NCBI GenBank assembly: GCA_013813345.1
Contig: JACCRW010000329.1
Coordinates: forward strand, 1-10,714
Source: Actinomycetota bacterium
GTDB taxonomy: Bacteria > Actinomycetota > Thermoleophilia > Gaiellales > Gaiellaceae
Length of the DNA stretch: 10,714 bases
Reading direction: 5' to 3'
The notes beneath the pieces were generated by a model, which was not told where the DNA came from, did no database searches, and saw only the letters and a program-made list of their open reading frames with translations. Shown piece by piece: positions 5,346 to 10,714 of this stretch. Numbering within the stretch: the first letter of the stretch is position 1; each line of letters opens with the position of its first letter. Position numbers and translations under genes: made by a program.

Positions 5346-6419
5346 ATGCAAGCGGCCTTCCTCGTCCTCGAAGACGGCACCGTCTTCCCGGGCCGCTCGG
5401 TCGGCACGCCCGGAGTCGTCGCGGGCGAGGCGTGCTTCACGACCGCGCCCGCCGGCTACGAGCAGGCGGTCACCGACCCGAGTTACGCGCGCCAGGTGCT
5501 CGCCTTCGCCTATCCCCTCGTCGGCAACTACGGTGTCGACGAGTCGCTCCTCGAATCCGGGCGAGTCTGGACCGAGGGAGTCGTGATGCGCCGGGCACGG
5601 CTGGAGTGGTCAGCCTGGCTCGCAGCGCGCGGGGTCGTGGCGCTCGAGGAGGTCGATACGCGCGCGCTCGTGCGGCGGCTGCGCGAGGACGGCGCGATGC
5701 GCTGTGCGCTCGGCATCGCCACGCCGGCCGAGCTGCACGAACGAGCGCTCGCGCAGCCGCACCTGGACTGGCCGCGCATGCAGGCCGAGCCGGAGCTCGC
5801 CTCGCCGTCACCCGCCCTCGAGGCGTGCGTCCGGGAGCCGTTCAGCGTCGGCGCCGGCCCGCGCGTCGTCGTCCTCGACTACGGCTGCAAGCGCTCGATC
5901 GTCGGACGACTCGCCGAGTCGGGTGTCGAGGCGGTCGTCGTTCCCGGCGCCTGGGAGGCCGAGCAGGTGCTCGAGCTCGACCCCGCCGCCGTGCTCGTCG
6001 GCAACGGCCCGGGCGACCCGGCGCAGCTCGACGGGCCGATCGAGACGGTGCGCGAGCTGCTCGGACGCGTGCCGCTCTTCGGGATCTGCCTCGGGCACCA
6101 GCTCGTCGGGCTCGCGCTGGGGCTCGAGACCTTCAAGCTTCCCTTCGGTCACCGCGGGGCGAACCACCCGGTTCGAGTTACGGGCTCGAGCCGCGTCCTA
6201 GTGACCGTCCAGAACCACGGGTTCGCGGTCGCGCCCGGCGACGCGGCCGAGGTCAGCCACGTCTCGCTGAACGACGGCACGGTCGAGGGCCTCTCCGGCG
6301 ACGACTTCACGACGCTTCAGTTCCATCCCGAGGCAGCGCCCGGCCCGCACGACGCCCTGCCCTTCTTCGACGAGATCGCCGCGGCATGCCGAAGCGCACG
6401 GACCTACGCAGCATCCTGA
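5346..6419 (+). CDS. carA: Carbamoyl-phosphate synthase small (glutaminase) subunit
   Basis: CarA hydrolyses glutamine and passes ammonia to CarB. From ATG 5346 it has 357 residues. The N-terminal CPSase small domain shows FLVLEDGTVFPG at 5-16, then GYEQAVTDPSY and YPLVGNYGV. The class I glutamine amidotransferase domain has its nucleophile at C248 in GICLGHQL, KLPFGHRGANHPV at 264-276, QNHGFAV at 289-295, and H327 and E329 in FHPEAAPGPHDA. The triad is therefore intact. I prefer 5346 over the in-frame ATG at 5337 because neither has a Shine-Dalgarno sequence and TATTAT lies seven bases before 5346, a layout typical of leaderless actinobacterial transcripts. The 3' end overlaps carB by 34 bases. 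Divergence from argCJBDF fits supply of carbamoyl phosphate to ArgF. Confidence 0.94.
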   Translation: MQAAFLVLEDGTVFPGRSVGTPGVVAGEACFTTAPAGYEQAVTDPSYARQVLAFAYPLVGNYGVDESLLESGRVWTEGVVMRRARLEWSAWLAARGVVALEEVDTRALVRRLREDGAMRCALGIATPAELHERALAQPHLDWPRMQAEPELASPSPALEACVREPFSVGAGPRVVVLDYGCKRSIVGRLAESGVEAVVVPGAWEAEQVLELDPAAVLVGNGPGDPAQLDGPIETVRELLGRVPLFGICLGHQLVGLALGLETFKLPFGHRGANHPVRVTGSSRVLVTVQNHGFAVAPGDAAEVSHVSLNDGTVEGLSGDDFTTLQFHPEAAPGPHDALPFFDEIAAACRSARTYAAS

Positions 6420-9073
6420 TCGTCGGCTCCGGGCCGATCCGGATCGGCCAGGGTTGCGAGTTCGACTACGCCGGCGTGCAGGCGTGCCGGGTCCTGCGCG
6501 CGGAGGGCTACCGCGTCGTCCTCGTCAACTCGAACCCGGCGACGATCATGACCGACCCCGAGTGGGCCGACGCGACCTACCTCGAGCCGCTCGACCTGCC
6601 GACGGTGGCTGCGATCGTCGAGCGGGAACGGCCGGATGCGCTCCTGCCGACGCTCGGCGGTCAGACCGCTCTGAACCTCGCGGTCGAGCTCTCGGAGGCC
6701 GGCGTGCTCGCCGAGTACGGCGTGGAGCTGATCGGCGCCGACCTCGAGGCGATCCGCCGCGCGGAGGATCGACAGCTCTTTCGCGAGACGATGCAGGCGG
6801 CCGGTCTGCCGGTTCCGGCGAGTGTGATCGTCACCTCGCTCGACCAGCTCGACGAGATAGACCTTCCGGCCGTCGTCCGGCCTTCGTTCACATTGGGCGG
6901 CGGTGGGGGTGGAATTGCTAGAACGCAATCCGAGCTGCACCGCCAGGTGGAGCTCGGATTGCGTTCCAGTCCGATCTCCCAGGTGCTCGTCGAGCCCTCG
7001 CTCGAAGGCTGGCAGGAGTTCGAGCTCGAGCTGATGGCGGACACGGCCGGCAACTGCGTCGTCGTCTGCTCGATCGAGAACCTCGACCCGGTCGGCGTCC
7101 ACACCGGCGACTCGTGGACGGTCGCGCCGCAGCAGACGCTGTCCGACGGCGAGCTCCAGCGCCTCCGCGACGCCGCGTTCAGGTGCATCCGCGCGGTCGG
7201 CGTCGCGACCGGGGGGGCCAACGTTCAGTTCGCCTACGAACCGGAGACGCGCGAGCTGGCGCTGATCGAGATGAACCCGCGCGTCTCGCGCTCCTCGGCG
7301 CTCGCCTCGAAGGCGACCGGCTTCCCGATCGCGAAGCTCGCCGCCCTGCTCGCGGTCGGCTACACCCTCGACGAGCTCCCGAACGACATCACGGGCGCCT
7401 CGAGCGCCGCGTTCGAGCCGGCACTCGACTACGTCGCGGTCAAGGCGCCGCGCTTTGACTTCGGCCGCTTCCCCGGCGCGGACGCGAAGCTGGGGACGGA
7501 GATGCGGGCTGTCGGCGAGGCCCTCGGGCTCGGGCGGACTTTCCCGGAGGCGCTCCTGAAGGCGCTCGAGGGGATCGAGGCTGGAGACGCGCTGCCCGTG
7601 ATCCCGGGACTGCACCCGTACTTCGATGCCGAGCTCGAGTCGATTCGCCGCGCCGAGGATGAGCTCGCGGCAAGCGGCGACGTCGCTGCGGCCAAGCGCT
7701 TCGGCCTCCCCGACGCGCGGATCGCGCGCCTGCTCGGAATCGGCGAGCGCGAGGTACGCGGCCGCAGGGGACGGCCCGGACGGCTCGCCGTGGACTCGTG
7801 CGCGGGCGAGTTCGAGGCTCGGACGCCGTACTACTACTTCTCGTACGAGGCGGGCGACGGGGACACGACAGGAGCCGGGGCGATCGTCGTTCTCGGCTCG
7901 GGCACGAACCGCATCGGCCAGGGGATCGAGTTCGACTACTGCTGTGTGCGGGCCGCGCAGGCCTTCCGGCGGCTCGGCCATGAGGTCGTGCTCGTCAACT
8001 CGAATCCGGAGACGGTCTCCACCGACTACGACACCTGCGAACGCCTCTACCTCGAGCCGGTGACGCTCGAGCGGGTGCTCGACGTCGTCGAGCTCGAGCG
8101 TCCACTCGGAGTCGTCGTCTCCCTAGGGGGGCAGACCCCACTCGGACTGGCGGCGGCGTTCGCGGCGGAGGGCGTGCCGCTGCTCGGCGACCCGCTGCCG
8201 GCGATCGAAGCGGCAGAGAACCGAGGACGATTCGCGGCGCTGCTCGGCGAGCTTGGCCTGCGCGCGCCCGAATGGACGATCGCGACGACGACGGCCGAGG
8301 CGCGCGCGTTCGCGGCGGAGCTCGGCTATCCGGTGCTCGTGCGCCCGTCGTACGTGATCGGCGGAACCGGGATGCGGGTCGCACGCGGCCCCGAGGAGCT
8401 CGAGCTCGCCGGGCCCGCGCTCGTCGATCGCTTCCTCGAGGGCGCGCTTGAGCTCGACGTCGACATCCTCTGCGACGGAAATGACGGCTGGGTGGCGGCG
8501 ATCCTCGAGCATGTCGAGCGGGCCGGCGTCCACTCCGGCGACTCGGCGTGCGTCGTTCCCGCCCCCTCGGTCTCGCCCGCGCTCGAGGCGGAGATCCGCG
8601 CGCTCGCGAGCCGGCTCGCCGTCGGCCTCGGCGCGCGCGGCCTCCTCAACGTCCAGCTCGCGCTGCACGAGAGCAGGCTCTATGTGCTCGAGGCGAACCC
8701 GCGCGCCTCCCGAACGGTGCCGTTTATCTCGAAGGCGACCGGCGTGCCGCTCGTCGACCACGCCTGCCGGCTCCTGCTCGGGGCGTCGCTCGACGAGCTC
8801 GGGCTTCCCGAACGAGCCCTGCCCGAGCGAGCCTGGGCCAAGGAAGCGATCTTCCCGTCCGAGCGCTTCGCGGGCGCCGCCGACCGAGGGATCGAGATGC
8901 GCTCGACGGGCGAAGTGATGGCGAGCGGAGCGACGGTCGTCGCCGCCTATCGCCGCGCCCTCCAGGCGGCGGGTCGCGCCCGGCCACGTGCCGATGTCGA
9001 GCCTCCGCTTCGCCGCGAAGAGGAGGCGTCGCTCGCCGATGCCCTACGCTCCGAGGCGATGGCCCTGCTGTGA
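6386..9073 (+). CDS. carB: Carbamoyl-phosphate synthase large subunit lacking the C-terminal allosteric domain
   Basis: CarB makes carbamoyl phosphate from bicarbonate, ammonia and two ATP. It has 895 residues, against about 1070 in most bacteria. The first ATP-grasp half spans about 1-400: GSGPIRIGQGCEFDY at 14-28, RPSFTLGG at 165-172, HTGDSWTVAPQQ at 239-250, EMNPRVSRSSALASKATG at 295-312. A shortened linker domain (about 400-495) contains CAGEF. The second half covers about 497-863: GTNRIGQGIEFDYCC at 506-520, RPSYVIGGTGM at 653-663, HSGDSA at 716-721, EANPRASRTVPFISKATG at 769-786, EMRSTGEVM at 837-845. After that only about 32 Arg- and Glu-rich residues remain where the MGS-like domain should be. 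There is no room for a frameshifted domain: the stop is in GTGA with pheA. MPKRTD is the standard family start. Confidence 0.95.
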   Translation: MPKRTDLRSILIVGSGPIRIGQGCEFDYAGVQACRVLRAEGYRVVLVNSNPATIMTDPEWADATYLEPLDLPTVAAIVERERPDALLPTLGGQTALNLAVELSEAGVLAEYGVELIGADLEAIRRAEDRQLFRETMQAAGLPVPASVIVTSLDQLDEIDLPAVVRPSFTLGGGGGGIARTQSELHRQVELGLRSSPISQVLVEPSLEGWQEFELELMADTAGNCVVVCSIENLDPVGVHTGDSWTVAPQQTLSDGELQRLRDAAFRCIRAVGVATGGANVQFAYEPETRELALIEMNPRVSRSSALASKATGFPIAKLAALLAVGYTLDELPNDITGASSAAFEPALDYVAVKAPRFDFGRFPGADAKLGTEMRAVGEALGLGRTFPEALLKALEGIEAGDALPVIPGLHPYFDAELESIRRAEDELAASGDVAAAKRFGLPDARIARLLGIGEREVRGRRGRPGRLAVDSCAGEFEARTPYYYFSYEAGDGDTTGAGAIVVLGSGTNRIGQGIEFDYCCVRAAQAFRRLGHEVVLVNSNPETVSTDYDTCERLYLEPVTLERVLDVVELERPLGVVVSLGGQTPLGLAAAFAAEGVPLLGDPLPAIEAAENRGRFAALLGELGLRAPEWTIATTTAEARAFAAELGYPVLVRPSYVIGGTGMRVARGPEELELAGPALVDRFLEGALELDVDILCDGNDGWVAAILEHVERAGVHSGDSACVVPAPSVSPALEAEIRALASRLAVGLGARGLLNVQLALHESRLYVLEANPRASRTVPFISKATGVPLVDHACRLLLGASLDELGLPERALPERAWAKEAIFPSERFAGAADRGIEMRSTGEVMASGATVVAAYRRALQAAGRARPRADVEPPLRREEEASLADALRSEAMALL
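6921..6966. repeat. Perfect 16-base inverted repeat inside carB
   Basis: GAACGCAATCCGAGCT (6921-6936) and AGCTCGGATTGCGTTC (6951-6966) are exact reverse complements. The 14-base centre contains a further CACC/GGTG pair (6938-6941, 6946-6949), so the whole can fold into one long hairpin. It codes for residues about 179-194 of CarB, just after the glycine-rich ATP loop, and the reading frame and length stay normal. Codons here (ATT, GCT, AGA, CAA, TTG, CGT, AGT) are less G/C-rich than in the rest of the gene. Confidence 0.9.
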
Positions 9074-9882
9074 TCGCCTACCCGGGGCGCGAGGGCGCGC
9101 ACAGCGCAGTCGCCTGCGCCGCGCTCTTCCCGGGCGAGGAGACGCTGCCGTTGCCGTCCTTCCGAGCGGTCGCCGACGCGGTTGCGGCGCGGGAGGTCGA
9201 GTACGGGGTGCTCCCGATCGAGAGCTCTCTCGCCGGGCCTGTGAACGAGACCCACGATCTGCTCTGGGATTCGCCGCTCTCGATCGTGGGCCAGGCGGTG
9301 CTCCCGATCCGGCACTTCCTGCTCGCGGCAACGGAGCTTGCGGCTGCCGCGGTGCGGGTCGTCTACTCGCACCCGGTAGCGCTCGATCAGTGCCGGGAGT
9401 TGCTCGCGCGCCTTCCGAGCGCGACCGTGATCGCGATGCCGACGACGGCGGACGCGGCGAAGCACGTCGCCGAGAGCGGAGTCGAAGGCGAGGCGGCGAT
9501 CGCTAGCGAGAAGGCGGCTGAGCTGTACGGGCTCAGCGTTCTCGAGGCCGACGTCGGCGACCATCCGGAGGCGTATACGCGCTTCATCTCGATCGCGACG
9601 TGGACGCGCGTCGACCGGAGCGCGCTGCCGTTCCGGACTGCGTTCTCGTTCGTGACCGATCATCGGCCGGGCGCCCTGCATCGCGCGCTCGAGCCGTTCG
9701 CGCGGCACGAAATCGACCTGCTCCAGCTCGTCTCCCGTCCGATCCCCCGGTCGGCGTGGCGCTACCGCTTCGACGCCGTCCTCGCCGGGCATCCGCTCGA
9801 CGACGAGGTGCACGCCGCGCTCGCCGAGGCTCGTGGGATGACGCGACGGCTCGTCGTCTTCGGCTCGTACCCCGCCGTGTAA
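9070..9882 (+). CDS. pheA: Prephenate dehydratase with C-terminal ACT domain
   Basis: Converts prephenate to phenylpyruvate in phenylalanine synthesis. The GTG at 9070-9072 overlaps the carB stop as GTGA and gives VIAYPGREGAHS, the normal family start, and 270 residues, the usual length for a monofunctional enzyme without a chorismate mutase domain. The catalytic domain shows YGVLPIESSLAGPV at 45-58 (the usual IENS reads IESS), SHPVALDQC at 100-108 and the catalytic T170-R171-F172. The ACT domain (about 190-265) contains RPGALHRALEPF, the phenylalanine-sensing GAL motif; the second sensing motif, ESRP, reads VSRP at 221-224, so feedback inhibition may be altered. It probably shares the carAB transcript. 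A decayed remnant follows its stop. Confidence 0.94.
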   Translation: MIAYPGREGAHSAVACAALFPGEETLPLPSFRAVADAVAAREVEYGVLPIESSLAGPVNETHDLLWDSPLSIVGQAVLPIRHFLLAATELAAAAVRVVYSHPVALDQCRELLARLPSATVIAMPTTADAAKHVAESGVEGEAAIASEKAAELYGLSVLEADVGDHPEAYTRFISIATWTRVDRSALPFRTAFSFVTDHRPGALHRALEPFARHEIDLLQLVSRPIPRSAWRYRFDAVLAGHPLDDEVHAALAEARGMTRRLVVFGSYPAV

Positions 9883-10076
9883 AAGGACCATGGCGTCCTG
9901 CACCTCCTCGCCCAGATTCCGACGGCGGAGGTGCTCGACTCCAAGCTGTTCCATGCTCTGAACGACTCGCTCGCCCACCGCGGCAGCCCTCGGACATCGA
10001 AGTCCTCGAGGCCTAGGCGCAGCTCCTGCTGAAGCTCCAGCGGATCGTCCGCCTGGAAGACGCGTCGCGCACCTGA
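9883..10076 (+). pseudogene. Decayed coding remnant after pheA, family unknown
   Basis: Directly after the pheA TAA the frame reads KDHGVLHLLAQIPTAEV and continues to NDSLAHRG near 9984, with strong G/C third positions. Coding quality then moves to another frame at 9984-10013 (QPSDIEVLEA), meets TAG at 10014-10016, and continues in that frame as AQLLLKLQRIVRLEDASRT to TGA 10074-10076. One lost C near 9984 and one CAG-to-TAG change would join these into a protein of about 64 residues, mostly helical with charged and leucine positions alternating. There is no Met, GTG or TTG start in the first frame near the beginning; AAG at 9883-9885 could be a mutated ATG, or the 5' end is lost. I do not recognise the family. 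Sequencing error is an alternative. Confidence 0.5.
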
Positions 10077-10101
10077 GCCGCTTCGCCGTCGCGAGCTCGA
10101 A

Positions 10102-10714
10102 TCACAGCTTCATCACGAAGGGATCGGAGACATCGTCCGAGAGCTCGCACCAGACGCTCTTCGTCTGGAGATAGCCCTCGATCGCCTCGGCGCCGTTGAC
10201 GCGGCCGAAGCCGCTCTCCTTGACCCCGCCGAACGGCGAGTTGAACGTGATCGCGCGATAGGTGTTGAGCCAGACCGTGCCGGCCTTCAGCGCCCGGGCG
10301 ACGCGGTGCGCGCGCTTGAGATCGCGTGTCCAGACACCCGAGGCGAGGCCGAAGCGCGTTTCGTTGGCGATTGCGATCGCCTCCTCCTCCGTCTCGAACG
10401 GGAGCACCGTCAGCACCGGCCCGAAGACCTCGTCCTGGGCTATCTGCGCCTCGTTGCCGACCCCGTCGAGGATCGTCGGGTCGTACCAGAGGCCCTGCGG
10501 AAACTGCTCCACGACGGCGCGGGTACCGCCGGCGACGATGCGGGCGCCGCCGGAGCGCGCGGCGTCGACCATCTCCTCGACCCGGGTGAGCTGGGGATTG
10601 TTCGCGATCGGGCCCATCTGGGTTGCGTCGTCCATCGGGTTTCCGAGCACTACGGCACCGGCGCGGAGGCGGATGCGCTCGAGCAGCTCGTCGTAGATCT
10701 CGCGGTGGAAGAGC
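10102..10714 (-). CDS. Aldehyde dehydrogenase family protein, C-terminal part (cut by window edge)
   Basis: NAD(P)-dependent oxidation of an aldehyde to its acid; the substrate is not readable. The visible 203 residues begin LFHREIYDELLERI at the window edge and end DPFVMKL at TGA 10104-10102, about 40% of a usual 480-500 residue enzyme. Family motifs are LGNPMDDATQMGPI, QDEVFGPVLTVLPF (the conserved EVFGPV), ANETRFGLASGVWT, AGTVWLN, and SPFGGVKESGFGRVNG before the C-terminus. The catalytic cysteine and glutamate lie in the missing N-terminal part. The GTG at 10650 is internal, since homology continues upstream of it. The gene converges on the pheA remnant with 25 bases between, and has no visible link to arginine or phenylalanine synthesis. 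Betaine-aldehyde and semialdehyde dehydrogenases are both possible. Confidence 0.93.
   Translation of the reverse strand, partial: LFHREIYDELLERIRLRAGAVVLGNPMDDATQMGPIANNPQLTRVEEMVDAARSGGARIVAGGTRAVVEQFPQGLWYDPTILDGVGNEAQIAQDEVFGPVLTVLPFETEEEAIAIANETRFGLASGVWTRDLKRAHRVARALKAGTVWLNTYRAITFNSPFGGVKESGFGRVNGAEAIEGYLQTKSVWCELSDDVSDPFVMKL

Noticed and set aside
5231..6385. An N-terminal extension of about 385 codons in frame with carB
   Set aside because: It is carA read in another frame (Arg/Ala-rich); MPKRTD at 6386 is the conserved CarB start and CarA is intact.
6404..7981. A 525-codon minus-strand frame opposite carB
   Set aside because: Composition is the mirror of carB codon bias and no family is recognisable.
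9050..9300. A missing CarB C-terminal domain displaced by a frameshift
   Set aside because: The three frames after EMRSTGEVM give no MGS-like sequence, and PheA coding starts at 9070.
8947..9978. A 343-codon minus-strand frame opposite pheA and the carB end
   Set aside because: Shadow of pheA, whose catalytic TRF and ACT motifs are clear on the plus strand.

Overview
The window is high-GC DNA with strong G/C third-position bias and tightly packed, overlapping genes. Together with the style of the proteins this suggests an actinobacterium, perhaps of the Thermoleophilia (Gaiellales/Solirubrobacterales). That placement is inferred from sequence style and could not be tested here. No rRNA, tRNA, CRISPR array or transposase gene was seen.

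Layout. Positions 2-220 (+) hold the end of a small conserved-looking protein. On the minus strand, read from 5305 down to 334, is an arginine operon: argC, argJ, argB, argD, argF. These cover the steps from N-acetylglutamyl phosphate formation to citrulline, with ArgJ recycling the acetyl group. argJ/argB, argB/argD and argD/argF all join by 4-base ATGA or GTGA overlaps. From about 5340 on the plus strand run carA, carB and pheA: the two carbamoyl-phosphate synthase subunits, then prephenate dehydratase. carA/carB overlap by 34 bases and carB/pheA by a GTGA. After pheA lies a decayed coding remnant (9883-10076), then the C-terminal part of an aldehyde dehydrogenase on the minus strand, cut by the window edge.

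How it works together. CarAB makes carbamoyl phosphate, and ArgF joins it to the ornithine made by ArgC, ArgJ, ArgB and ArgD. The two operons diverge from a gap of about 31-40 bases holding two imperfect copies of a 13-base palindromic element, 20 bases apart. This looks like a tandem ArgR operator controlling both sides at once. argG, argH and argR are not in the window.

Most unusual points. (1) A palindrome-rich insertion of about 134 bases sits exactly at the argC-argJ junction, flanked by a 9-base direct repeat. Removing it in thought restores the ATGA overlap, and the insert itself carries a 45-codon frame that keeps the coupling chain intact. (2) CarB is only 895 residues and lacks the C-terminal MGS-like allosteric domain. 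(3) ArgB is only 221 residues and lacks the N-terminal helix of arginine-inhibited acetylglutamate kinases. So two usual feedback points of the pathway look stripped, which suggests control mostly by transcription. (4) carB contains a perfect 16-base inverted repeat within its reading frame. (5) pheA is coupled to carB, an unusual partner.
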